NCBI GenBank assembly: GCA_035444285.1
Contig: DAOMOK010000025.1
Span: forward strand, 1 to 64,000
DNA from: CAADGU01 sp035444285
GTDB taxonomy: Bacteria; Chloroflexota; Anaerolineae; Promineifilales; Promineifilaceae
Length of the DNA: 64,000 bases
Reading direction: 5' to 3'
How positions within the stretch are numbered: position 1 is the first letter of the stretch; each line of letters starts with the position of its first letter. This document shows positions 35,372-43,505 of this stretch, piece after piece. The notes below the pieces were generated by a model that did not search any database, was not told where the DNA came from, and worked only from the letters and a program-made list of their open reading frames with translations. Position numbers and translations under genes: made by a program.

Positions 35372-38300
35372 ATGCCAGTGTTACGCTTATTTTTAGCAGG
35401 CATTCCCCGCGTGGAGCGGGACGGCCGTCCCGTCCTCATCGAGCGCCATAAATCTCTGGCCTTGCTGGCCTATCTGGCCGTCACCAGCAGCCCACACCGC
35501 CGGGACGAACTGGCCGCCCTGCTCTGGCCGGAGCTGGATCAAACCCGCGCCCGCGCCGCTCTGCGCCGCACCCTCTCCGCCCTCAATCTGGCCCTGAATG
35601 GCGACTGGTTGGCGATCGGCCGTGAAACAATTGACCTGTCACCAGCATCTACCTGTTGGCTGGATGTGGCCCACTTCCGCCAGCTATTAGAACAATGCCG
35701 GAAACATGGCCATCCAGAGACCGCCCCTTGCCCGGATTGCCTGCCCCTGCTGGCCGAAGCCGCCGCCCTCTATCGCGGCGACTTCCTCACCGGTTTTACT
35801 TTGCGAGATGCCCCCGCCTTTGACGACTGGCAATTCTTTGAAACGGAAACTTTACGCCGCGAACTGACCTCTGCCCTGGCGCGATTGGCCCAGCTTCACG
35901 GCCTGCGACAAGAGTTTGAGCAGGCGATTATGTATGCCCGCCGCTGGTTATCGCTCGATCTGCTGCATGAACCGGCGCATTGCCAGTTGATGCAACTGTA
36001 CGCCTGGGCCGGCCAGCGCCCGGCCGCCCTGCGCCAATACGCCGAATGTGTCCGCCTGTTGGAGCGGGAGATTGGCGTTCCCCCACAGCCCGCCACGACC
36101 GAACTGTACCAGGCGATTAAAGAGAACCGCCTGCCACCCGCACTCGACATTCTCACCCTCCGCCTGTTAAGTAAACGGCCGGAAGATCGGCCAGCATCAG
36201 CGGGAGACGTGCAGGCGGCGCTGGAGGAGTTGCGCCGCCCCACGGCCGCGCCGCCCACGCTGACGGCCGTTTATTCCACCCTCGATCTCATCGTGCGCGG
36301 CCAGTTGGTGGGGCGCGAACGTGAATTGGCAGAGGCCAATGCTCTGTGGAGCCGGGCAACGGCCGTCGCCGGCCAGGTGTTGCTGGTCAGCGGCGAACCA
36401 GGCATCGGCAAAACTCGCCTGGTGCGGGCGTTGGCCGAGTGGGCGCAGGCCAGTGGCGGCCGGGTTCTGGCCGATGGCTGCCACGCCGAAGGCGGCCCAC
36501 CCTACGCCCCGCTCGCCGGTATCATGCGCCAGGTGTGGGCACAATCGGCCGCCCCCGCCCTGCCGGAGTACCTGCTGGCCGATTTGCTCACCCTGGCGCC
36601 ACACCTGCGCCCGCACCATCCGCACGTTTCGCCCAACCCGCCGCTTGAGCCTGAATTTGAGCAACAGCGGTTGTTCGATAGCTTTACCGCCTGGTGTGAA
36701 TGGCTGGCTGCGGATACGCCGCTGCTGTTTCTGGTGGAAGATGTGCATTGGGCGGATAGTGGCACGCTGGCCCTGTTACGCCATGTGGCCCGCCGGATAC
36801 AAAAGGCGCGGCTGCTGCTGGTGCTAACCTACCGGGATACCGAAGTGGCGCTGGATCAGGCGCACCCGCTCCATGCCATCTTGCACGACCTCAACCGGGA
36901 GCGACTGGTCGGGGAAATTCATCTGGGCCGCCTCAGCCGGGAACAGACGGCCGAATTATTGGCGGCGGTGTTGTCTACGGCCGGAGAGATTAGCCCGGAA
37001 TTTGTTACTACGCTGTACCGCGAAACGGAAGGTAATCCCTTCTTCGTCGAAGAAGTGTGCAAGGGGTTGATTGAGCAGGGCAAGCTTTACCATGCGGGTG
37101 GGGCGTGGCGGCGCGCCGATCTGCAAACCATCTTCATCCCGCCGGGGGTACGCAGCGCCATTCTGGCGCGGGTGGAGCGCCTGCCAGCCGAGGCGCAAGA
37201 TACGCTGCGGCTGGCGGCCGTTCTGGGGCGGGAGTTTGATTTTGAGATGCTGGCGGCGGCGAGTGACCAGGATGAAGAGAATCTCATTGCTGCTCTGGAG
37301 CCGGCCGAGCGGGCGCAGTTGATTGAGGAGATGGCGCAGCAGACTGCGGCGCGGGCTGGGCGCATCGTTTATACCTTTGCCCACGCCCTCATCCCCTTTG
37401 TCTTGCGCGAGAGCCTGAATGGATTGCGCCGCCAACGGTTGCACGGGCGTGTTGCCAAAGCCCTGGAAGCCCATAGGCCGCATGATGTTGAAGCGCTGGC
37501 CTACCATTTCGCCGCCGCTGGTGAACGGGAGCAAGCGATTGCCTGTTCGCGCCGGGCGGCCGAACGAGCAGAGGCTATTTATGCTTATGATACGGCCGTC
37601 CAACATTGGCAAATCGCCCTTGACTTACTGGCCCCCGCATACGCGGGCGCTGACGAACAGCCAGAAATCCGCCTGGCGCTGGTGGAAAGTCTGGCCGACG
37701 TGTACCGGCTGCGCGGCGACCGGGCGGACGCCATTCAAACTTACCAGCAGGCGCTCGCGGTCTGGCGGGGCATGGCCGATGGGGAGAAGTGGACGGCCGT
37801 GCGCCTGCACCGCAAAACCGGCGAAACGTTCAACCGCCTGGGCAAAGCGGCCGAAATTGAGCAGTTCAAGCCAATCGCCCTGGCGGGGCTGGAAACCGCC
37901 CGGCAACTCATTGCGGCCGAGCCGCCCCATCCTGAAACGGTGCGCCTGTTGACTGCGCTGGCCAATTACGCTTATTGGGAAAGTTATGAACTCTATGGGC
38001 AGAGCGGCGATCCGTTCACTCAGGGAGAGCAGTTCGCCCACGCGGCGGTAGCTATGGCCGAACAATTAGACGCGCCGGTTGAGCTTTTGGCGGCGTTGGA
38101 GGCGCAGGCCAATCTCTATAGCGCCCATGAGCGATTGCGCGAGGGGGTAGAGATCGCGCAGCGACGGCTGGCTCTCAGCCGCACTCTGCGCTTAACCAAT
38201 CCGCGTGAACAGGTCAATATCCTTTCCCAGGCCGGTTCGGCGCTGTGCGCGGTGGGCGATTATGCCCAGGCCCTGGCCTGTCTTTTGGAAGCGGAGCGGC

Positions 38301-38599
38301 TGGCGGATGAAATCCACGATTGGGGCCAGGTGATTTATACCTTGAATAAGCAGATCCAATGTTTCTTGGGTCTGGATCGGTGGGAGGAGATATTGCAGAT
38401 TGAGGATAAACGGCTGGTGTTGGCGGGGCGTTACGGCCGTGAACGGATTGGCCGGATGTGCTTCCAGTGTGGGGTCAGCGCCTACGTTCACGGCTGGCGC
38501 GGCGAAATGGAACTGGCCCGCGCCCACCGCCAGGAAGCATACCAGATGATGGCTGATAGTGTGCCGCTGGACAAGTGGTTGTCCATTCAACATTACTGA
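35372..38599 (+). CDS. SARP-type regulator with AAA ATPase and TPR, no. 3, ending at an in-frame TGA
   Basis: The start is the ATG at 35372 (TGGAGGAATCGG upstream, MPVLRLFLAGIPRVERDG). Domains: winged helix (1-95), BTAD (95-245), an unusual segment LLSKRPEDRPASAGDVQAALEEL (about 263-288) that looks like the last helix of a Ser/Thr kinase domain, and an AAA_16-type ATPase with P-loop GEPGIGKT (about 341-348) and LLFLVEDVHWADS near 450. TPR-type repeats run from about residue 680. The frame ends at TGA 38597-38599 (LSIQHY-stop) and continues in the same frame for 163 codons of TPR sequence. The shortened product may still work. Confidence 0.88.
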   Translation: MPVLRLFLAGIPRVERDGRPVLIERHKSLALLAYLAVTSSPHRRDELAALLWPELDQTRARAALRRTLSALNLALNGDWLAIGRETIDLSPASTCWLDVAHFRQLLEQCRKHGHPETAPCPDCLPLLAEAAALYRGDFLTGFTLRDAPAFDDWQFFETETLRRELTSALARLAQLHGLRQEFEQAIMYARRWLSLDLLHEPAHCQLMQLYAWAGQRPAALRQYAECVRLLEREIGVPPQPATTELYQAIKENRLPPALDILTLRLLSKRPEDRPASAGDVQAALEELRRPTAAPPTLTAVYSTLDLIVRGQLVGRERELAEANALWSRATAVAGQVLLVSGEPGIGKTRLVRALAEWAQASGGRVLADGCHAEGGPPYAPLAGIMRQVWAQSAAPALPEYLLADLLTLAPHLRPHHPHVSPNPPLEPEFEQQRLFDSFTAWCEWLAADTPLLFLVEDVHWADSGTLALLRHVARRIQKARLLLVLTYRDTEVALDQAHPLHAILHDLNRERLVGEIHLGRLSREQTAELLAAVLSTAGEISPEFVTTLYRETEGNPFFVEEVCKGLIEQGKLYHAGGAWRRADLQTIFIPPGVRSAILARVERLPAEAQDTLRLAAVLGREFDFEMLAAASDQDEENLIAALEPAERAQLIEEMAQQTAARAGRIVYTFAHALIPFVLRESLNGLRRQRLHGRVAKALEAHRPHDVEALAYHFAAAGEREQAIACSRRAAERAEAIYAYDTAVQHWQIALDLLAPAYAGADEQPEIRLALVESLADVYRLRGDRADAIQTYQQALAVWRGMADGEKWTAVRLHRKTGETFNRLGKAAEIEQFKPIALAGLETARQLIAAEPPHPETVRLLTALANYAYWESYELYGQSGDPFTQGEQFAHAAVAMAEQLDAPVELLAALEAQANLYSAHERLREGVEIAQRRLALSRTLRLTNPREQVNILSQAGSALCAVGDYAQALACLLEAERLADEIHDWGQVIYTLNKQIQCFLGLDRWEEILQIEDKRLVLAGRYGRERIGRMCFQCGVSAYVHGWRGEMELARAHRQEAYQMMADSVPLDKWLSIQHY

Positions 38600-39088
38600 C
38601 TGGGGCAGGCCCTGGTGGGTGAGGGCGAGTTCGCCCTCGTCAGAGAGCATCTGGAAGCGTCGCTCCACTCGACGTCGTGGTGGGTGAGTGACCATGATAT
38701 TTATGCCATGCTGGTGGATGTGGTAGTTTTGCAGCGTGACGAGGTCGCGATTCGCCAATATGCGCCGGCGGCCGAAGAACTGGCGATGCGCTACGGCCAC
38801 ACGCTGTATCAGGCCATCGTCCACCGCGCCTGGGGCGTGGCGCACCGGCTGGCAGGTGAATATGCCGAAGCCGAGGCGCGTTTGCATCAGGCGTTGGATT
38901 TGTTCAGCAGCCTGGGCACGCGCTGGCAATTGGGGCGGACGTTGTATGAGTTGGGGGAGGTGACGGCCGAACAAACAAACACCGACGCCGCCCGCAACTA
39001 CTTCACCCGCGCCCTGGCCCAGTTTGAAGCGCTGCGCGCCGCCCCGGACATGGCCCGGACGCAGGCGGCGCTGGAAAAGTTCAATTAA
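38600..39088 (+). pseudogene. In-frame C-terminal continuation of regulator no. 3
   Basis: Directly after the TGA the same frame reads LGQALVGEGEFALVREHLEASL, then further TPR-like helices (AGEYAEAEARLHQALDLFSSLGTRWQLGRTLYELGEV, NYFTRALAQFEALRAAPDMARTQAALEKFN). This is the normal end of the family. The interruption is a single codon, most simply TGG (Trp) changed to TGA. No start codon with a ribosome site precedes it, so it is probably untranslated unless the stop is read through. Confidence 0.8.
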
Positions 39089-39146
39089 AGGGGTGTTGTC
39101 AGAAACCTGTCAGATGTGAGCAGTTATGCTGCGGATTGGATAATGC

Positions 39147-39152
39147 TATAAT
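39147..39152 (+). promoter_or_regulatory. -10 element of the LuxR-type regulator
   Basis: A perfect TATAAT lies 22 nt upstream of the ATG at 39175, with AGGTGG between them as ribosome binding site. The matching -35 is weak (TTATGC at 39124). The half palindrome AAACCTGTCAG at 39103-39113 lies about 35 nt upstream of the -10 box. Confidence 0.5.
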
Positions 39153-39174
39153 GATTTGAGTATCAGGTGGTCTG

Positions 39175-40392
39175 ATGATCGCTCATTCGATTCCACAACC
39201 AACAACTTTTATCGGCCGTGATGACGAGCTACGCGATATTTCCGCGCTCATGCACAACCATCTTTGCCGCCTGCTAACACTGGTTGGCCCCGGCGGCATC
39301 GGCAAGACTCGGCTGGCGCTAGAGATAGCCAGCAGCCAGCAGGATTTGTTTCCCGATGGTGTTCATCTCACCTACCTGCAAGCAACCCCCTCGTCGGATT
39401 TCCTGGTTTCGGCCGTTGCCGAATCGCTGGATTTCCGCTTTCAACCGGACGGCGATTCCCAATCCCAGTTAATCAATTATCTTCGCCATCAATCGCTCCT
39501 GCTGGTGCTGGACAATTTTGAGCATCTCGCCGATGGGGCGGCGTTTGTCGGTGATATTTTGGCGGCGGCAACGGCCGTTAAACTGCTGGTCACGTCACGA
39601 GAACGGCTCTCCTTGCAGGAAGAATGGGTCTATGAGGTGCCTGGGCTGGACTGCCCGGCGCACGACGGCGATCCTGATATTGAAGCGTATGGGGCGGTGC
39701 GATTGTTTGTCCATAGCGCCCGCCGGGCCTCCCCCCATTTTCGCCTGACAAAGCAGTACAGACCGCCGGTGGCCCGTATCTGCCGCCTGGTTGGGGGGAT
39801 GCCGCTGGGGATTGAGCTGGCCGCCGCCTGGACGCGGGCGCTGCCTTGCGACGAGATCGCCCATGAAATCGAACATAGTCTGGACATATTAGAAACATCC
39901 GCCCGCAACGTGCCGCCGCGCCACCGCAATATGCGGGCTGTATTTGCGCCCACCTGGCAGCTTTTGTCGGCGGAGGAGCAGCATGTTTTTATGAAGCTGT
40001 CGGTTTTTCGCGGCGGTTTCACCCGCCAGGCGGCCGAGTCCGTTGCCAGCGCGACCATGCGCACGTTGCTCTCGTTGGTGGATAAGTCGCTCTTGCGATT
40101 GGATGGGAACGGCCGTTACACCCTCCACGAACTGCTGCGCCAATACGGCGAGGAACAGTTGCACAACTCCCCGCCAGAGCAAGAACAGACCCTTGATCTG
40201 CATCGCGCCTGTTATATGGCCCTCCTGGCTCGGTGCGAACAGATGATTGTTTTCCGGGGACAGTCAAAAGAAGCCCTGAAGATCATGAAAAACGAACTGG
40301 AAAACATGCGGATGGCCTGGCGGCGAGCCGTCTGGCAGGGGCAGTTTGCGGAGATTGCCCACGGTGCGGAGGGATTATGGACCTTCTACTGA
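39175..40392 (+). CDS. LuxR-type (LAL) ATPase regulator, N-terminal part up to an in-frame TGA
   Basis: This 405-residue frame starts IAHSIPQPTTFIGRDDEL. It carries an NB-ARC/AAA NTPase with P-loop GPGGIGKT (about 39-46), Walker B LLVLDNFEHL near 107, the arginine sensor TSRERLSL, and MPLGIELAAAW. It then has the winged-helix-like linker and the start of the helical region, stopping at TGA 40390-40392 after EGLWTFY. The next codon in the same frame is ATG, and the continuation (40393-41694) completes a MalT/LAL-type protein. Unlike its neighbours it has no N-terminal BTAD domain. Confidence 0.88.
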   Translation: MIAHSIPQPTTFIGRDDELRDISALMHNHLCRLLTLVGPGGIGKTRLALEIASSQQDLFPDGVHLTYLQATPSSDFLVSAVAESLDFRFQPDGDSQSQLINYLRHQSLLLVLDNFEHLADGAAFVGDILAAATAVKLLVTSRERLSLQEEWVYEVPGLDCPAHDGDPDIEAYGAVRLFVHSARRASPHFRLTKQYRPPVARICRLVGGMPLGIELAAAWTRALPCDEIAHEIEHSLDILETSARNVPPRHRNMRAVFAPTWQLLSAEEQHVFMKLSVFRGGFTRQAAESVASATMRTLLSLVDKSLLRLDGNGRYTLHELLRQYGEEQLHNSPPEQEQTLDLHRACYMALLARCEQMIVFRGQSKEALKIMKNELENMRMAWRRAVWQGQFAEIAHGAEGLWTFY

Positions 40393-41694
40393 ATGACGGG
40401 GCTGAACCGGGATGGCGCCGCCCTTTTCCGCTGGTCAGCGGATTGCCTGCGTGAGAATGTTTACGAACCTGAAGAGGAACGGCAGCGACTGCTGGCGCTG
40501 CTTCTGGCGTTCGAGGGCCAGTGCCGCATACCCCTCTCTTATGAGGCTGCCAGAGGGCTGGCGCAGGAAAGCCTGGCGATGATGCGCCACCTGCCGGTGA
40601 GCAGAGAGACGGTTCATGCCATCGTCATTGGGCAGGTATTTGCCGCTGATAAAAGTGAAAAAACGCAGCTCATCCAGGAAGCGCTCAACATTGCCAGAGC
40701 GAATGATTATGGCTGGTGGATTGCCAAACTGACTGTTGACCTGGCGCACCAGGCCATGGGGGATGGTGACCTGGAGCAGGCGGAGAGGCTGTTGCAGGAA
40801 GCTTTGGTCGTTTGTCGGGAAACCAAGGAGCCTATCCAGACGGTTCATGCGTTGATGGGGTTGAGTGGGCTGGCTTACAATCACCATGATTATGCCGGAG
40901 CGCAGCAGCGGGCACAGGAGGCGCTGGCGTTGGCACAGGAGATGGATTACACGGCCGGTACCCTGCGGGCTACGGCGGCCGTGGCCGATCATGCCCTGCT
41001 GCAAGGGGATTATGCCACCGCCTATGCCTACTCTCAAACGACAGTTAGGCTGTGCCAGGAACAGGAAAATCGGGTAGATGGCGCTTTTCAGTTGCGCCGC
41101 CTCGGTTCGGCCGCCTGTGGGCTGGGGCATTACGAGGAGGCCCGCCGTTATTTCTACGAGGGGCTGCAAACGGCCGTAGATGCGGGCAATGAAGCGGTCA
41201 CGCTGGATGTGATGGGGGAAGCGGCCTGGCTGCTGCATGGCTGCGGCCAGACGGGCCGGGCGGCCGCACTGGCCGGCTTTGTTCTCAACCATCCCGCCCG
41301 CCTGGACATCATCAAAAGGCGCTTAACCAGTCTGCTGACTGAGTTGGAGGGTGTGTGGCCAATGGAGATGCTGGCAACGGCCGTTGCCCAGGGCAAGACG
41401 CTTGATTTCGATAAAACGGTGCAAGAACTGCTGGCGGAATTGGGACGGCCGTTGCCAGACACCAAGCGCGTGGGGGAACTACCCGGTCCCCAGCCAGCGG
41501 TTGATCCCCTGACGGAACGCGAGTTAGAGGTTCTGCAACTGATCGCCGAGGGTTTATCCAACTACGATATCGCCGTCCGGCTTTTTGTCGGGGTAAGTAC
41601 CGTCAAAACCCATGTCAACCGCATTTTCAGCAAATTGGGCGTGAAAAACCGAACGCAGGCCGTAGCCCGCGCCAGGGAACTCCACTTACTTTAA
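40393..41694 (+). CDS. LuxR-type regulator, TPR and HTH part after the TGA
   Basis: This 433-aa frame begins with an ATG immediately after the TGA, in the same frame as the upstream part. It has TPR-type helices (GDLEQAERLLQEALVV, YAGAQQRAQEALALAQEM, HYEEARRYFYEGL). Its C-terminal LuxR HTH is at about residues 372-430: DPLTERELEVLQLIAEGLSNYDIA, then VSTVKTHVNRIFSKLGVKNRTQAV. Stop-start adjacency could permit reinitiation, so the DNA-binding half might be made separately from the ATPase half. The alternative is a single nonsense mutation or an error. Confidence 0.88.
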   Translation: MTGLNRDGAALFRWSADCLRENVYEPEEERQRLLALLLAFEGQCRIPLSYEAARGLAQESLAMMRHLPVSRETVHAIVIGQVFAADKSEKTQLIQEALNIARANDYGWWIAKLTVDLAHQAMGDGDLEQAERLLQEALVVCRETKEPIQTVHALMGLSGLAYNHHDYAGAQQRAQEALALAQEMDYTAGTLRATAAVADHALLQGDYATAYAYSQTTVRLCQEQENRVDGAFQLRRLGSAACGLGHYEEARRYFYEGLQTAVDAGNEAVTLDVMGEAAWLLHGCGQTGRAAALAGFVLNHPARLDIIKRRLTSLLTELEGVWPMEMLATAVAQGKTLDFDKTVQELLAELGRPLPDTKRVGELPGPQPAVDPLTERELEVLQLIAEGLSNYDIAVRLFVGVSTVKTHVNRIFSKLGVKNRTQAVARARELHLL

Positions 41695-41839
41695 GGCCAG
41701 ATTACCCCAACTCCACCCAACCCCCAACTGAATATCCATCAAAAGGTGGACGACGCTGCCTGGCTATGCCTTTATCCTCAATCAAAAATTTATAACGCGA
41801 TTTACCAAATCGCATCACCCTTTTAAAGGAGACAAAAAG

Positions 41840-42244
41840 ATGAACAAGACATTTGCACAGATGGCGTCCGAGGCTTTTGCCCAGGTACCGGCGATTAGCC
41901 CGGCCGAAGCCCGGTCACGGCTAGAACAGGACTCCCACATCCTGGTGATTGACGTGCGCGATGCGGCCGACATCGCCGGGACAGGTTCGGTGCCAGGTGC
42001 GGTGAACATCTCATTGGGCAGCCTGACTTATAGGGCTGACCATGAAGTTCCCGAAGATTGGCGCGATCCGGTGCTGGCGGACCATTCTCGCCCCATCATC
42101 ACCACCTGTATTCTAGGCCCATTGGGCGCGCTGGGCGGCAAACTGCTGCACGATATGGGCTTTACCAATGTTTCGATTCTGGAAGGTGGGGTTCAGGGCT
42201 GGATAGATGCTGGCTTCCCGACTGAACAGCCGCGTACCGCCTAG
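41840..42244 (+). CDS. Single-domain rhodanese
   Basis: This 134-aa protein has one rhodanese domain (about residues 20-130): ILVIDVRDAADIAGTGSVPGAVNISLG and the loop TTCILGPLGALGGKLLHDMGF. Cys90 is in the position of the persulfide-forming cysteine, though the following loop differs from the usual C-x-x-G-x-R. It ends GGVQGWIDAGFPT, as the family does. AAAGGAGACAAAAAG precedes the ATG. The two-domain sulfurtransferase gene follows after 6 nt, so they form an operon in sulfur transfer or detoxification. Confidence 0.9.
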   Translation: MNKTFAQMASEAFAQVPAISPAEARSRLEQDSHILVIDVRDAADIAGTGSVPGAVNISLGSLTYRADHEVPEDWRDPVLADHSRPIITTCILGPLGALGGKLLHDMGFTNVSILEGGVQGWIDAGFPTEQPRTA

Positions 42245-42250
42245 GAGGGG

Positions 42251-43114
42251 ATGATGTCTGACTACGCTTATCCTGAAATGCTGGCCAGCCCACAATGGGC
42301 GGCCGACCATCTGAATGATCCAAACGTGCGCTTTGTCGAGGCTGGCTTTAACCCGGCCGCCTATGACTCAGGTCACATTCCAGGAGCCGTTTATTGGTGT
42401 TGGAACGGCGACATCTTGCAGGCGGGCAGCCGCGATATTCTGAGCAAGACGGCCGTAGAGGCATTGCTTTCCCGCTCAGGAATTGACAACCAGACCACAA
42501 TTGTAGTGTACGATGGCTTTAGTAATCTACTGGCAGCCATGGCTCTCTGGATGCTGAAGATATATGGCCATCAAGACGTGCGCTTGCTAGACGGTGAACG
42601 GAGGAAGTGGACAAGCGACGGCCGTCCACTCACCACGGATGCACCTTCCTACCAGCCAAAGCCATACTCGGCCAAAAAGCCGGATTGGACACTACGAGCG
42701 CATCACGACCTCGTTTTGGACGGAATTGGCAGAGCAAACAGGGTGCTGGTGGATGCTCGGACGGTGGCGATGTACCGGGGTGAAGATGTCATGGGTGGTA
42801 CCGTTGGCGGGCACATTCCCGGCGCAGTTAATGTACCGGCCGTGATGGAAACGGAAAACGGCCAGTTCCGCGGCTGGACCACACCAACGATGAATGAGGA
42901 TGGCACGTTCAAGTCGGCTGTTGGGCTACGCACTTTGTTTAGCGATAAAGGCATCAGCCCGGACAAAGAAGTCATCACTTATTGCGTGCGCGGCGGTCTG
43001 TCCACGCATATGTGGTTTGTGCTGAAATACCTGTTGGGCTACCCCGAAGTGCGCGAATATGACGGCTCTTGGGCCGAATGGGGCAACCTGATCGGTGTGC
43101 CAATATCGGTATAA
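42251..43114 (+). CDS. Two-domain thiosulfate/3-mercaptopyruvate sulfurtransferase
   Basis: This 287-aa protein has two rhodanese domains. The N-terminal one is catalytically silent (about 10-135, RFVEAGFNPAAYDSGHIPGAVYW). The C-terminal one (about 150-285, VLVDARTVAMYRGED and GHIPGAVNVPAV) has the active-site Cys245 in TYCVRGGLSTHM. The loop CVRGGL fits a thiosulfate-type or mercaptopyruvate-type enzyme, and the sequence does not decide between them. TAGGAGGGGATG gives a strong start, with a second Met next to it. Confidence 0.92.
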   Translation: MMSDYAYPEMLASPQWAADHLNDPNVRFVEAGFNPAAYDSGHIPGAVYWCWNGDILQAGSRDILSKTAVEALLSRSGIDNQTTIVVYDGFSNLLAAMALWMLKIYGHQDVRLLDGERRKWTSDGRPLTTDAPSYQPKPYSAKKPDWTLRAHHDLVLDGIGRANRVLVDARTVAMYRGEDVMGGTVGGHIPGAVNVPAVMETENGQFRGWTTPTMNEDGTFKSAVGLRTLFSDKGISPDKEVITYCVRGGLSTHMWFVLKYLLGYPEVREYDGSWAEWGNLIGVPISV

Positions 43115-43405
43115 TCAGCCAGATGTCTGTGATAAGCATGCAACTCAGGGCAGTTGCACAGGGGCAAATTGGTGATAATTTCATCTCACCTCGGCGTTTT
43201 GGAGCAATAGGACGAAAACCTATCCTAAGGCTCAGTCAGATCGCAGTGGACGCAGACCGGTTGGGGCCAGATCATCACCTATATCGAAGCGAAACTTACC
43301 ATACCGATTGATATGTCTAAACCTCACAGGTGATAAGTGGACAAAGTCAGTAAGCGTTCAGATGTCATATATGGTGGTTAAAACCATCTGTAAACCCTAT
43401 ATATG
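43115..43405. other. Stretch without a convincing gene, left of the transposon
   Basis: This stretch lies between the sulfurtransferase stop and the transposon inverted repeat. A short frame near 43258-43322 reads TYIEAKLTIPIDM-SKPHR-stop, which faintly resembles the start of the ISL3 transposase (GKLTIPLDI), so it may be a relic. The last bases, ATATATGGGGGTC, also occur at the left end of the ISL3 element (33049-33060). No promoter or RNA gene was recognised. Confidence 0.4.
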
Positions 43406-43443
43406 GGGGTCGTCATGTCAAAACAGCCTTTCGTACATTGATA
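43406..43443. repeat. Terminal inverted repeat of a Tn3-family transposon, left end
   Basis: GGGGTCGTCATGTCAAAACA and the following 18 bases have the GGGGTCGTC start and 38-bp size of Tn21-type Tn3-family ends, and lie 62 bp beyond the 3' end of tnpA, as expected. I could not find the reverse complement on the far side (searched by eye to about 48000). Confidence 0.7.
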
Positions 43444-43505
43444 TTCTATGTATTTTATTCAGCGAATAACGCCATATCTGGCCTTTTCTTCTCAAAAGGC
43501 ATACT

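Noticed and set aside
38192..38974. A 260-residue open frame on the minus strand
   Set aside because: It is antisense to the TPR part of the third regulator, with no ribosome site and no recognisable domain.
40435..41292. A 285-residue open frame on the minus strand
   Set aside because: It is the antisense of the LuxR-type regulator's TPR region; the plus-strand frame has a recognisable HTH at its end.
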